Shown one piece after another: positions 34,072-44,089 of a stretch of 64,000 nt of DNA (position 1 is its first letter; each line of letters starts with the position of its first letter). The position numbers and the translations under genes are program-made. Source of the stretch: Thiogranum sp. (GTDB taxonomy: Bacteria; Pseudomonadota; Gammaproteobacteria; DSM-19610); NCBI GenBank assembly GCA_024636585.1, contig JAGXGS010000060.1, positions 1 to 64,000 on the forward strand, read 5' to 3'. The notes beneath the pieces were generated by a model. That model saw nothing but the letters and a program-made list of their open reading frames with translations. It was not told the origin of the DNA and ran no database searches.

Positions 34072-35814
34072 TCAGGCGGCGGGCGTTGCGCCAATCGTTG
34101 CCATCAAAGGCAGGATAGCAGCCGGATCATCCTGCTGAAGAATGCGATCGACAGTTGCTTTTATGCTGGCGATGTCGCTGCGCTTGATCATATCCTTGAC
34201 TTCCAGAAGCGAGGTCGGTTGCACCGAAAAATCCTCCAGACCCATGCCCAGCAGCAGGCGCGTGTAACGCGGATCACCGGCCATCTCTCCGCACATGGCC
34301 ACCGGCACGCCGTTGGCGCGCCCAGCGCTGATGATCAGTTTTATCAGGCGCAACACCGCCGGATGCAACGGATCATACAGGTAGGTCACCGCATCATCGG
34401 TACGATCGATAGCCAGCGTGTACTGGATCAGGTCATTGGTTCCGATAGACAGGAAATCAAGCTTGCGCGCGAACAGGTCGGCGGTCAGCGCGGCGGCCGG
34501 AATTTCAATCATGCCGCCAACGGGCATGTTTTCATTGAACGCCAGTCCGTCCTGGTTCAATTCCTGTTTCACGACCGCAAGCAGTTCCAGCACTTCGTCC
34601 AGCTCCCGCGCACTCGAAAGCATCGGGATCATCATGCGTACCGGTCCACTGGCAGAGGCACGCAGGATCGCCCGTAACTGGGGGCGGAACAGCTCCTTGT
34701 GCTTGAGGCACAGGCGCACTGCGCGCAGCCCCAGCGCCGGATTCGGTGAGATCCGTTCGCCTGATGCATGGCTGCTGACATTTTTATCGGCGCCCAGATC
34801 AAGCGTACGGATGGTGATGGGCAGGCCCTGCAAGGCGTTGAGGATATCCAGGTACTGTTGCAGTTGTTCCTCTTCTCCCGGAATGTCACTGCGGTTCATG
34901 AACAGGAATTCGGTGCGATACAGACCGACGCCATCGGCACCGGCAATCCGCGCCGCCTCCACGTCTTCCTGCAGTTCGACGTTGGCCAGCAACTGGATCG
35001 GAACGCCGTCTATCGTCACCGCCGGTTCATTGGTGAGACGTTTGAGATTGCAGGCCCGCTGTTGCTGTTGTTGCTGCCTGGCGCGGTATTTGGCGAGCGT
35101 CATGTTGTCGACCCCGGCCAGCAACAGGCCTTCCGCGCCATCCAGGATGACAGTCTCGCCGTCACGTATCTGGTAGGGAATACCATGCGTACCCACGATC
35201 GCCGGCATGCCCAGGCTGCGCGCCAGGATAGCGGTATGCGAGAGCGGCCCACCGGATTCGGTGACGAAACCGGCGACGCCCTGGTGGTGCAGCAAGGCGG
35301 CTTCGGCGGGCGTCAGGTCATGTGCAAACACAATGCATTCCTGCAGGTCACCATCTTCCGGTTCCTCGCAGGTCTGGCCGACCAGGATACGGTGTATGCG
35401 CTTGACCACGTGATCGACATCATCGACGCGCGTGCGCAGATAGGCATCGTCCATTTCATCGAACACGCGCGCCAGGGCATCGCGTTGAATCTTGAGCGCC
35501 CACTCCGCGTTGCATTGATGTTCACGTATCAATTCGATTGGCGTCGCGGTCAGCAGGCTGTCTTCGAGCATCAGCAGGTGGGTGTCGATGAAGTCAGTGA
35601 TATCAGCGGGGGTGGTGGCCGGGATACGGTTACGGATCGATTTCAGTTGTTGGCGCGCGGTGTTTATCGCCTGCCGGAAACGCGCGATTTCATCCTCGAT
35701 CAGGTGCTCGGGAATCGCAGTCTGACAGGCATCGACTTCACCTTTCTCCAGCCGGTGCACGCTGCCGATGGCGATGCCACGTGAAATGCCGGTGCCGGAG
35801 ATGCTGATCGTCAT
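34072..35814 (-). CDS. ptsI: Phosphoenolpyruvate-protein phosphotransferase (PTS enzyme I)
   Basis: 580 aa; GGPLSHTAILARSLGMPAIVG active-site His; no GAF domain; LSIGTNDLIQYTLAIDR and AMCGEMAGDPRYTRLLLGMGL. Confidence 0.95.
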   Translation of the reverse strand: MTISISGTGISRGIAIGSVHRLEKGEVDACQTAIPEHLIEDEIARFRQAINTARQQLKSIRNRIPATTPADITDFIDTHLLMLEDSLLTATPIELIREHQCNAEWALKIQRDALARVFDEMDDAYLRTRVDDVDHVVKRIHRILVGQTCEEPEDGDLQECIVFAHDLTPAEAALLHHQGVAGFVTESGGPLSHTAILARSLGMPAIVGTHGIPYQIRDGETVILDGAEGLLLAGVDNMTLAKYRARQQQQQQRACNLKRLTNEPAVTIDGVPIQLLANVELQEDVEAARIAGADGVGLYRTEFLFMNRSDIPGEEEQLQQYLDILNALQGLPITIRTLDLGADKNVSSHASGERISPNPALGLRAVRLCLKHKELFRPQLRAILRASASGPVRMMIPMLSSARELDEVLELLAVVKQELNQDGLAFNENMPVGGMIEIPAAALTADLFARKLDFLSIGTNDLIQYTLAIDRTDDAVTYLYDPLHPAVLRLIKLIISAGRANGVPVAMCGEMAGDPRYTRLLLGMGLEDFSVQPTSLLEVKDMIKRSDIASIKATVDRILQQDDPAAILPLMATIGATPAA

Positions 35815-36080
35815 TCGTTCTCACCAAAGCGCTGCGCTATCAGTTCGACGAGACCGTCGATGGCGGCATGCTCGTCGTTGCCGCTGGCTTTGAGTGTGAT
35901 CTCACTTCCTTTCGATGCGGCCAGCATCATCACGCCCATGATGCTCTTGCCATTAACCTCCTGGCCGTTCCGCGATACTTTGATGTCGCTGGCGAAGGAT
36001 CCGGCCAGAGTGACGAATTTCGCCGCAGCGCGCGCATGCAGCCCGAGCTTGTTGACGATAGTGACGGTCTGGTCACGCAT
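35811..36080 (-). CDS. HPr family phosphocarrier protein
   Basis: NKLGLHARAAAKFV (His15 site) and GKSIMGVMMLAASKGSEI (Ser46 site). Confidence 0.96.
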   Translation of the reverse strand: MRDQTVTIVNKLGLHARAAAKFVTLAGSFASDIKVSRNGQEVNGKSIMGVMMLAASKGSEITLKASGNDEHAAIDGLVELIAQRFGENE

Positions 36081-36474
36081 GGCCGATTTCCTCCAGGGTA
36101 ACTACACCATCACGGCCGCCACTGACTGCCTTGCCGGCGAGTTCGTCCAGATCGAGATCGGGATAGTTCAAAACACGAATCAGCATCGGTAGGTTGAGCC
36201 CGGCAATCACTCGCCTGCCGCCAGTCTCCTGCAGGCGGCAGGCGATATTGCTGGGTGTGGCGCCATAGAGATCGGTCAGCACCAGCACACCTGCGCCGCT
36301 GTCCAGTTCCTGGGCGGCCTGTCGAGCAGCACTCAGGAGTTTTTCGGGTTCACTGTTCTGGGAAACCGAGAGGTTGGTGGCGGGCAAGGGGCAAACGCCC
36401 AGAATGGAGCGCGCTGACTGCAACAGCGTGGTGCCGATCAAATCGTGGGTAATCAGCAGAATGCCGACGCTCAT
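36073..36474 (-). CDS. PTS EIIA protein, mannose (EIIA-Man) type
   Basis: GILLITHDLIGTTLLQSA (His) and VLVLTDLYGATPSNIAC. Confidence 0.92.
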   Translation of the reverse strand: MSVGILLITHDLIGTTLLQSARSILGVCPLPATNLSVSQNSEPEKLLSAARQAAQELDSGAGVLVLTDLYGATPSNIACRLQETGGRRVIAGLNLPMLIRVLNYPDLDLDELAGKAVSGGRDGVVTLEEIGHA

Positions 36475-37325
36475 GAAAGCTCTCGATGGTGGGTCGCAAT
36501 GTTCGGATAGCGCCGGGCGAAATGTTCGGCCATGCGTTCAGTCAGGTATACCGACCGGTGCTGGCCGCCGGTGCAGCCGACCGCTACGGTGAGATAACTG
36601 CGCCGGTCGGCTTCGAAAGCCGGAATCCAGTTTTCCAGAAAGGTGCATAGCTCCGCATACAGTCGGACAACGTTCGGCTCCTTCTCCAGGTATGCGATTA
36701 CCGCGGCATCGCGGCCGGTCAGCGGACGCAGATCGGGCTGCCAGTGCGGGTTAGGCAGGCAGCGCGCATCAAATACATAGTCCGCATCGGTCGGTATTCC
36801 GTGCTTGTAGCCAAACGATTCGAACAGCAGCGACATGCGGTTTTCGCACGGCCGTTGCAGGCGTTTGTGGACCAGGTCGCGGAGCTGATGCACGGTCGTC
36901 TGGGTCGTATCGATGAACAGGCTGGCGCGTGCCGCCATCGGCTCCAGCAGCGTTTGCTCGAATTGCACGGCTTCGGGCAGTGAGATTTTGTCGTTGCTCA
37001 GCGGATGCCGGCGGCGGGTTTCACTGAACCGCTTGATCAGGGTATCGGATTCGCAGCTTAGAAACAGAATTTCGGTGTCGATGTTTCGCGCCTTCAAGGT
37101 ATCGAGTATCTGATCAAAATGCTGCAACGCATCGGGCAGATTACGTGCGTCGATGCCAACTGCGACACGTTCGGTGGGGTGGTCGTCTTTGCTGAGTTCC
37201 ACGGCCAGTGCTTCCAGCAGCCCGGCCGGCAGGTTGTCTATGCAGTAATAGCCGCAGTCTTCGAGGGTATGCAGTGCGATACTCTTGCCGGAACCGGACA
37301 GGCCACTGACGATTACCAGTTTCAC
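36471..37325 (-). CDS. rapZ: RNase adapter / nucleotide-binding protein RapZ
   Basis: MKLVIVSGLSGSGKSIALHTLEDCGYYCIDNLPAGLLE; C-terminal VAVGCTGGQHRSVYLTERMAEHF. Confidence 0.97.
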   Translation of the reverse strand: MKLVIVSGLSGSGKSIALHTLEDCGYYCIDNLPAGLLEALAVELSKDDHPTERVAVGIDARNLPDALQHFDQILDTLKARNIDTEILFLSCESDTLIKRFSETRRRHPLSNDKISLPEAVQFEQTLLEPMAARASLFIDTTQTTVHQLRDLVHKRLQRPCENRMSLLFESFGYKHGIPTDADYVFDARCLPNPHWQPDLRPLTGRDAAVIAYLEKEPNVVRLYAELCTFLENWIPAFEADRRSYLTVAVGCTGGQHRSVYLTERMAEHFARRYPNIATHHRELS

Positions 37326-38269
37326 GGCGTGTCATTTTCCATGTATCGGCTTTGTCGTTCCATGAACAGGCGAGCCGAATCAAAGCCCTTCAGTAGCAGC
37401 GTGTGATTGCGTGCCGCGGCTTCCGCCAGTACCGCGAGGTTGCGTCCTGGTGCAACCGGAAGCGTGATTTCCGGTATTTCGACGCCGAGTATGGTCTGGG
37501 TGGAGCGTGCTCCGTGCAGGCGGTCGATCCGGTGCATCTGTTCTTCGCTCATTGGCATCAGCTTCAGTATCAGGCGCAGGTTTCTATTTTGTTTGATGGC
37601 GCTGTCGCCGAACATGGCGCGCACATTGAGAATGCCGAGTCCGCGGACTTCGAGGAAATCGCGCAGTATTTCTGGACAGCGCCCGTTGAGAATGTCGGGT
37701 GCCGTTTTTGCGAACAGCGGTGCGTCATCGGCCACCAGTCGATGGCCCCGCGCCAGCAGCTCGAGGGCGAGCTCGCTCTTGCCGACGCTGGGATCGCCGG
37801 TGATCAGCATGCCGAGGCTGAAAACTTCCATGAACACACCGTGCAGCGTGAGTTTTTCCGCAAACAGGTTGGTCAGGTAATACTGCAGATAATTGACCAG
37901 CTGGGGAGTGGACTGTTCCGACGTGAACACCGGTGTCAGGCTGGCCTCGGTACGCCGGCGGATATCGTCGGGGATCTGTTCATTGTCGCCTATGACGATC
38001 AGCTCTGTCTGGCCGTCGAACAACTGGTTTATGAGATTGCGGCGGGTGTTTTCGCCAAGCCGGTTCAGGTACTCGATCTCTGCGTTGCCGAGTATCTGAA
38101 CGCGATTGGGGTGGATAAGATTGAGGTGTCCGACCAGTTCGGTTCCGGTGTGTTCGGCGGCGGAAACCTTGATGAGGCGACTTTCACCCAGCCGGCTGCC
38201 GATCCAGCGTAACGCCAGTTTGTCCTGCAGGGCGGCAAACAGTGTGCCGACCGAAGCATCTGTGCTCAT
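37322..38269 (-). CDS. hprK: HPr kinase/phosphorylase
   Basis: MLITGDPSVGKSELALELLARGHRLVADDAP Walker A; EVRGLGILNVRAMFG signature. Confidence 0.97.
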   Translation of the reverse strand: MSTDASVGTLFAALQDKLALRWIGSRLGESRLIKVSAAEHTGTELVGHLNLIHPNRVQILGNAEIEYLNRLGENTRRNLINQLFDGQTELIVIGDNEQIPDDIRRRTEASLTPVFTSEQSTPQLVNYLQYYLTNLFAEKLTLHGVFMEVFSLGMLITGDPSVGKSELALELLARGHRLVADDAPLFAKTAPDILNGRCPEILRDFLEVRGLGILNVRAMFGDSAIKQNRNLRLILKLMPMSEEQMHRIDRLHGARSTQTILGVEIPEITLPVAPGRNLAVLAEAAARNHTLLLKGFDSARLFMERQSRYMENDTP

Positions 38270-38739
38270 GCGGATAGCTGTTGGTGAGAATCCCAGTTGC
38301 TGATCAGTTTAAAGCATTGTTCGCTGTCTTGACAGTCACGCAGTTTGGCGCAGAAGTCGGGATCAATGAACATTTCCGCCAGGCGCGCCAGGATCTGCAG
38401 GTGTTCTTCCGTGGATTCTTCGGGCACCAGCAGGGCGAACATCAGGTCCACGGGTTGCCGGTCTATGGCGTCATAATCAACGCTCTCACTGAGCGTCATG
38501 GCTGCGGCCAGCGGGCGCTTCAACCCCTGTATGCGCCCGTGCGGCAGGGCGACACCCTGACCAAGACCGGTACTGCCCAGGCGTTCACGCCCGATCAGAC
38601 TGTCGAAGATTTCCCCTTCGGTGAACTCGGGCAGGGATCCGGCCAGCAGCGCACTGAGGATTTCCAGGCTGCGTTTCTTGCTGGAACTGTCCTGCCGGCA
38701 GGCGATGCGCTCGGGGCTCAATAATTCGGAAATTCGCAT
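38266..38739 (-). CDS. ptsN: PTS IIA-like nitrogen regulatory protein PtsN
   Basis: Start MRISELLSPERIACRQ at 38739; REELGSTGLGQGVALPHGRI-type motif (RERLGSTGLGQGVALPHGRI). Confidence 0.95.
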   Translation of the reverse strand: MRISELLSPERIACRQDSSSKKRSLEILSALLAGSLPEFTEGEIFDSLIGRERLGSTGLGQGVALPHGRIQGLKRPLAAAMTLSESVDYDAIDRQPVDLMFALLVPEESTEEHLQILARLAEMFIDPDFCAKLRDCQDSEQCFKLISNWDSHQQLSA

Positions 38740-38765
38740 AATATATCGATATAGGCTGGGAAAGC

Positions 38766-38795
38766 GCAGACAGCCGGGCGATCCCGGCTGTCTGC
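38766..38795 (-). other. Perfect 13-bp intercistronic hairpin between hpf and ptsN
   Basis: GCAGACAGCCGGG-CGAT-CCCGGCTGTCTGC; 13-bp arms, 4-nt loop; no T-run on either side. Confidence 0.9.
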
Positions 38796-38806
38796 TGACC
38801 ATCCGT

Positions 38807-39130
38807 TCAGAATTCTTTGTTCTTGATCGAACCTTCGCTGCGATGGTGGTCGGTGACCTTTTCCTTGTGCTTTTTGATCTGTCGATCCAGCTTGTCAGTC
38901 AGGCCATCGATCGCGGCATACATATCTTCCTCGGTGCTGTCCGCGAACAACTTGCCGCCGCTGAGGTGCATGGTGGCTTCGGCCGTATGGCGCAGCTTTT
39001 CAACGCTCAGGACCACATGGACATCCGTTACCTGATCGAAATGTCGTTCCAGCTTTTCAAACTTTTCGCTGACATAGTTGCGCAACGGTTCAGTAATGTC
39101 GACATGGTGACCGGTTAAATTGACTTGCAT
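38807..39130 (-). CDS. hpf: Ribosome hibernation promoting factor HPF
   Basis: Start MQVNLTGHHVDITEPLRNYVSEKFEKLERHFDQVTDVHVVL at 39130. Confidence 0.95.
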   Translation of the reverse strand: MQVNLTGHHVDITEPLRNYVSEKFEKLERHFDQVTDVHVVLSVEKLRHTAEATMHLSGGKLFADSTEEDMYAAIDGLTDKLDRQIKKHKEKVTDHHRSEGSIKNKEF

Positions 39131-39153
39131 GGAGGTACTCCTCGTCCATGGCC

Positions 39154-40641
39154 TCACGCGAGGCGTTTACGTTCATTAGAAGGGGGTATAGCCATCGCTT
39201 CACGATACTTTGCGATGGTGCGGCGCGCCACCGTGATGCCCTGTTCAGCCAGCAGAGTGGCGATTTTGCTGTCGCTGAGGGGCTTCGAGGGTTTTTCCGC
39301 GGAGACCAGTCGTTTGATAATGGCCCGAATAGCGGTGGCCGAACATTCGCCGCCGTCGGACGTGCCGACATGGCTGGAGAAAAAATACTTGAATTCGAAG
39401 ATGCCGCGTGGCGTGTGCATGAACTTCTGCGTGGTGACTCGCGAGATGGTGGATTCGTGCATTTCCACGGTTTCCGCAATGTCCCGGAGAACCAGTGGTT
39501 TCATAGCTTCATCGCCATACTCAAAAAAGTTGCGCTGCATATCGACAATGCACCTGGCTACCTTGAGCAGGGTTTCGTGACGGCTCTGCAGGCTTTTCAG
39601 AAACCAGCGGGCTTCCTGGAGATGGTTGCGCAGGTAAGCATTGTCGTCGCTATTGTCAGCTCGTCTTACCATACTGGCGTAATGACTGTTAATTCTCAAC
39701 CTTGGCGTTGCTTCTACATTGAGATCGACCTGCCACTTGCCCTTTTTCTTGTATACAAACACATCGGGAACGACGTATTGGGCAGTGCTGGGGGTAATTT
39801 GTGAGCCGGGGCGAGGATTCAGCGACTGGATCAGCTTCAGGATGCCCTGCAGCTCGGATTCTTCGAGCTTCATACGCCGCATGATCTGATTGTAATCGCG
39901 GTTTGCCAGCAGATTCAGGTGCTCCTGGATCAGTAGCAGCGCCTCCTTCCGCCAGGGCGTTTCAGGGTCCAGTTGCCGGAGCTGGATGACCAGGCATTCG
40001 GCCGCACCGCGAGCGCCGACTCCGACCGGATCGAATTGCTGGATGCGGTGCAGCACCGCCTCGACTTCCTCGATACCGATTTCAAGTTCCGGGTCCAGCT
40101 GCATGCCTTCGTGCAACTCTTCGAGTGAAACGCTCAGATAGCCGTCATCATTGATGGAATCAACGATGGTTTCGGCGATGCTGCGGTCGATATCGCTGAA
40201 CAGGGTCAGATCCAGTTGCCACTGCAGGTGGTCCTGCAGAGACTTTACATCGCCGTTGTGGGTCTCGAAGAAATCTCGGCCGTCATTGTCGCCGGGAGCG
40301 CTGTAGATAGTGCTCCCCATATCGAAAGTGTCTTCCCAGCTGGTATCGCCGGGTAATTCCTCGGGGATGGTTTCGGTGGTGCTGGGGGTTTCTGTCTCGG
40401 TGCCGGCGCTGGCTTCCTGATCGGCCTGCCGCTCTGCTTTGTCTGGTCCGTTTTCGCGCGTGCCGTCGCCGCCGTGACGCTCTATCTCTTCATCGGGCTC
40501 CAGCATCAGATTCGAATCGAGAACACCCTGGACTTCGAGCTGTAGTTCGACGGTGGACAACTGGAGCAGGCGAATTGCCTGTTGCAGCTGTGGCGTCATG
40601 GTCAGGTGCTGGCCAAGTCGAAGTTGAATAGACTGTTTCAT
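39154..40641 (-). CDS. rpoN: RNA polymerase sigma-54 factor
   Basis: Start [34 protein letters not shown] at 40641; C-terminal [25 protein letters not shown] (RpoN box). Confidence 0.98.
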   Translation of the reverse strand: MKQSIQLRLGQHLTMTPQLQQAIRLLQLSTVELQLEVQGVLDSNLMLEPDEEIERHGGDGTRENGPDKAERQADQEASAGTETETPSTTETIPEELPGDTSWEDTFDMGSTIYSAPGDNDGRDFFETHNGDVKSLQDHLQWQLDLTLFSDIDRSIAETIVDSINDDGYLSVSLEELHEGMQLDPELEIGIEEVEAVLHRIQQFDPVGVGARGAAECLVIQLRQLDPETPWRKEALLLIQEHLNLLANRDYNQIMRRMKLEESELQGILKLIQSLNPRPGSQITPSTAQYVVPDVFVYKKKGKWQVDLNVEATPRLRINSHYASMVRRADNSDDNAYLRNHLQEARWFLKSLQSRHETLLKVARCIVDMQRNFFEYGDEAMKPLVLRDIAETVEMHESTISRVTTQKFMHTPRGIFEFKYFFSSHVGTSDGGECSATAIRAIIKRLVSAEKPSKPLSDSKIATLLAEQGITVARRTIAKYREAMAIPPSNERKRLA

Positions 40642-40766
40642 AAACGCTTTACTACTAGTCCTCTGTAGCCCGGCGGGGGCCGCTGTCATTAATTACAAAC
40701 CTTATTCTACTGCATTTATTATGCCAGTGAAGTGTTTATTCCCGCTTTTTTCAGTGTCCTGCAAGC

Positions 40767-41492
40767 CTACATCCGGAACTGGTCGCCAAGGTAAACTTCG
40801 CGAACTTTCTGGTTCTGAAGAATCGCATCAGGTGGGCCCTCTGCCAGCGTCCTGCCACTGCCGATGATGTAGGCGCGGTCGCAAATACCCAGCGTTTCCC
40901 GAACGTTGTGATCGGTTATCAGTACGCCGATACCGCGCTCTGTCAGGTGTTCCACCAGTCGCTGGATGTCTTTCACGGATATCGGGTCCACGCCCGCGAA
41001 GGGTTCATCGAGCAACATGAAGCGCGGTTCCATAGCCAGCGCCCGGGCAATTTCGACACGCCGGCGCTCACCGCCCGACAGGCTCATGCCTTTCTGGTCG
41101 TGCAGGTGGGCGATGTGCAACTCCTGCATCAGACTGTCGAGTTTGTCGGCACGTTGCGGGGGAGTTAAATCCTTGCGCATTTCCAGTACTGCAAGCAGAT
41201 TATCGGCGACGCTGAGCTTGCGGAACACCGAAGCTTCCTGTGGCAGGTATCCCACCCCGTGGCGGGCGCGTATATGCATGGGGAAACGTGTCAGTTCCGT
41301 GTCGTCCAGCCACACTGAGCCGCCGTCTCCCGGCACCAGTCCCACTATCATATAGAAGCAGGTGGTCTTGCCGGCACCGTTGGGGCCCAGCAGGCCCACC
41401 ACTTCACCGCTGTCTACGTGCAGTGAAACGGATTCAATCACCTGACGGCCCGAATAGCTTTTATTGAGGTCGCGTGCCTGGAGTCGACTCAT
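40767..41492 (-). CDS. lptB: LPS export ABC transporter ATP-binding protein LptB
   Basis: [61 protein letters not shown]. Confidence 0.97.
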   Translation of the reverse strand: MSRLQARDLNKSYSGRQVIESVSLHVDSGEVVGLLGPNGAGKTTCFYMIVGLVPGDGGSVWLDDTELTRFPMHIRARHGVGYLPQEASVFRKLSVADNLLAVLEMRKDLTPPQRADKLDSLMQELHIAHLHDQKGMSLSGGERRRVEIARALAMEPRFMLLDEPFAGVDPISVKDIQRLVEHLTERGIGVLITDHNVRETLGICDRAYIIGSGRTLAEGPPDAILQNQKVREVYLGDQFRM

Positions 41493-42007
41493 GGGGTGGC
41501 GGATTCTGGCCGCTCGGGTGCGGTTTTGGGCTGAATGGTGATGTGTACCCGCTCGTCCGGCTCGTCGGTTCCAGCGTTGACTTTATCGCGTGGCACGTCG
41601 TACTCGATCCGTTGGCTGCGCAATACATTGCCTTCCTGAGTGACCTGCGCATCCCTGAGCATGATGATGCGCTCCGGTTCCGTGTAGTATTCCATGCGCT
41701 GCGCCCGGGCATGCACGTCCTCATCCTTGTTGTCAGGTCGTTGCTGATAGGTCGCCGGTTCACCGTCCACTACGACTTTGCGGATTTCGTTATCGGCGCT
41801 GTAAATGGTCATCAGTTCCCCAGTCAGCTTCATGGTGCCCTGGGTGACTTTAACGTTGCCGTGATAGGTGCTGATGCCGGTTGCATCATCCAGTTCCACC
41901 CGGTCCGCCTCGATGTGCATGGGTTGCTCACGGTCGGTCGACAATGCCCAGCCTTGCAGCGGCACCAGCAACAGCAACAATATCCAGCTACGCGGCAGTT
42001 TATTCAT
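41489..42007 (-). CDS. lptA: LPS transport periplasmic protein LptA
   Basis: Signal peptide; [42 protein letters not shown]. Confidence 0.94.
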   Translation of the reverse strand: MNKLPRSWILLLLLVPLQGWALSTDREQPMHIEADRVELDDATGISTYHGNVKVTQGTMKLTGELMTIYSADNEIRKVVVDGEPATYQQRPDNKDEDVHARAQRMEYYTEPERIIMLRDAQVTQEGNVLRSQRIEYDVPRDKVNAGTDEPDERVHITIQPKTAPERPESATP

Positions 42008-42548
42008 GAGTGGCTTTTACCTGCTCCAGTAGTTCGATGCGTTGTTGGCCAAGATCGGCGCGCAGGCCTAACGCGCTAAAATGCCAGCTCCCCGTCCGTA
42101 ACACAACCGGGGTATCGGTTGAGATGCGATCACCGCTGCGGGCAATTTCCAGATGACTGGTTTCCACGGTGACAGTAGCGTTGGGCTGCTGGTCGCGCAA
42201 CAGTACATCCTGCTCCAGATGAATCGGGCCCTGGTCGGGAAACGTCCGGCCGCGTTGCGCGCTGAGCAGCCAACGCCGGTCGCGCTGATCGCGCAGTTCC
42301 ATACGCGGTTCGAACAGCACCGCCGGTTCCTGCCGGGTCCATTGTTCCAGACGGCTGGCCTGGATTTCCTGTTCTATCTGACCGCCGGTATCGAACAGTT
42401 GCCAATGTGGGGCCTCGACAGAGATGTCCGGGTGCTGTCTGGCGTCGTCAATAACAGCAGCATTGCGCAAAGTCGCCAGATATAGCCAGATCGACGCCAG
42501 GACTGCAATCAGCGTCAGCACCAGGACACCTTTGGATGCCGCTGTCAC
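42000..42548 (-). CDS. lptC: LPS export system protein LptC
   Basis: N-terminal TM anchor; between lptA and kdsC. Confidence 0.92.
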   Translation of the reverse strand: MTAASKGVLVLTLIAVLASIWLYLATLRNAAVIDDARQHPDISVEAPHWQLFDTGGQIEQEIQASRLEQWTRQEPAVLFEPRMELRDQRDRRWLLSAQRGRTFPDQGPIHLEQDVLLRDQQPNATVTVETSHLEIARSGDRISTDTPVVLRTGSWHFSALGLRADLGQQRIELLEQVKATHE

Positions 42549-43066
42549 AAGTAACCGTTCAGCTCCATCTCGAGTGCACCCTGTGCTTCCAGAAGCATCT
42601 CGCAGACATCGCGCGCTGCGCCCCTGCCGCCGCTGCGCGGCGTCTGCCAGTGCGAATGCTTGAGCACCCAGGGATGCGCGTTCTGCACCGCGATGGCCAG
42701 GCCAACCTTGCGCATGACCGGCAGATCAACCACATCGTCACCGACATAGGCAATCTGTTCCGGATCCAGCTTGAGCTGTTCCAGCAGTTCGCCGAAACCT
42801 TCCAGCTTGTTTTCCTGGCCCTGGTAGATAAGATCGATGCCGAGGTTGCGCATACGGTGCTCGACAACCTTGGACGTGCGCCCGGTGATGATGGCGCAGC
42901 GCACACCATTTTTCTGCAGCATCTTGATGCCGTGGCCGTCGTGGCTGTGAAACGCTTTGTATTCCTGGCCATCATCGCCCAGAAACAGGCTGCCGTCGGT
43001 GAGTACGCCATCGACGTCAAAAATTACCAGCTTGATATGTGCCGCTTTTTCCATAATGTCTTTCAT
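42545..43066 (-). CDS. kdsC: 3-deoxy-D-manno-octulosonate 8-phosphate phosphatase
   Basis: IKLVIFDVDGVLTDGSLFLGDDGQEYKAFHSHDGHGIKML; ATG 43066 preferred over GTG 43081. Confidence 0.95.
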   Translation of the reverse strand: MKDIMEKAAHIKLVIFDVDGVLTDGSLFLGDDGQEYKAFHSHDGHGIKMLQKNGVRCAIITGRTSKVVEHRMRNLGIDLIYQGQENKLEGFGELLEQLKLDPEQIAYVGDDVVDLPVMRKVGLAIAVQNAHPWVLKHSHWQTPRSGGRGAARDVCEMLLEAQGALEMELNGYL

Positions 43067-43096
43067 AGGTTTTGATTCCACTGCGTTCGCCTGATG

Positions 43097-44068
43097 CTAG
43101 ACCACGCCGGCACGCAGCAGGTCGTGCATGTTGAGCGCGCCGATCAGCCGTTTGTCGTCGTCCACTACCAGCAGTGCATTGAACTTGCCCGCCTCCATTA
43201 TCTGCAGCGCCTCGGCGGCCAGCAGGCCGGTGCTCACCAGCGTGCAGTCACAGGTCATGGCATCGTCGATCCGGGTGCTGTGCAGATCGAGATTATGATC
43301 CAGCGCGCGGCGCAGATCACCGTCGGTGAATATGCCGGCGACAGTTCCATCGGCAGTGACGACGGCAGTAGCGCCGAGACCCTTCTGGGTCATCTCCAGC
43401 AGTGCATCACAGATCAGTGTGCCCGAGTTCACTCGTGGCACGCGTTCGCCAGTGTGTATCAGGTCGTCGATGAGCAGCAGCAACCGTCGACCCAGCTTGC
43501 CGCCCGGGTGTGAGCGCGCGAAATCATCGGTGGTAAAGCCGCGCACCTCGAGCAGCGAGATTGCCAGGGCATCGCCCATCGCCAGGGCTGCAGTGGTGCT
43601 GGCAGTAGGCGCCAGATCGAGCGGGCAGGCCTCTTTGGCAACACTCACGTCGATATTGACGCTAGCGGCGCGCGCCAGTGTTGAGTTTGGATTGCCGGTC
43701 ATCGAAATCAGCGGCACATTGAGACGCTTGATGATCGGCAGAATGCACAGGATCTCGTCGGTTTCGCCGGAGTTGGACAGCGCCAGCACAACATCTTTGG
43801 CGGTGATCATGCCGAGGTCGCCATGGCTTGCCTCGCCGGGATGCACGAAGAACGCGGGTGTGCCGGTGCTGGCCAGGGTCGCGGCGATCTTGCCGCCGAT
43901 GTGCCCCGACTTGCCCATGCCAATGACGACCACTCGCGCTTCACAGTCCAGCATATACCGGCAGGCGCGTACAAAATCATCATTGATGCGGGATTTGAGC
44001 GCCTCTACCGCTGCGGATTCGGTCGCCAGTACAGCGAGACCCAGTGTTTTCAGGATTGTATCGTTCAT
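43097..44068 (-). CDS. kdsD: Arabinose-5-phosphate isomerase
   Basis: SIS domain (VVIGMGKSGHIGGKIAATLASTGTPAFFVHPGEASHGDLGMI) plus two CBS domains. Confidence 0.96.
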   Translation of the reverse strand: MNDTILKTLGLAVLATESAAVEALKSRINDDFVRACRYMLDCEARVVVIGMGKSGHIGGKIAATLASTGTPAFFVHPGEASHGDLGMITAKDVVLALSNSGETDEILCILPIIKRLNVPLISMTGNPNSTLARAASVNIDVSVAKEACPLDLAPTASTTAALAMGDALAISLLEVRGFTTDDFARSHPGGKLGRRLLLLIDDLIHTGERVPRVNSGTLICDALLEMTQKGLGATAVVTADGTVAGIFTDGDLRRALDHNLDLHSTRIDDAMTCDCTLVSTGLLAAEALQIMEAGKFNALLVVDDDKRLIGALNMHDLLRAGVV

Positions 44069-44089
44069 TCGTTGCTGGCAGCCAGCTCC

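Noticed and set aside
34768-35784. 338-aa plus-strand ORF
   Set aside because: Antisense to ptsI, which has unambiguous EI motifs.
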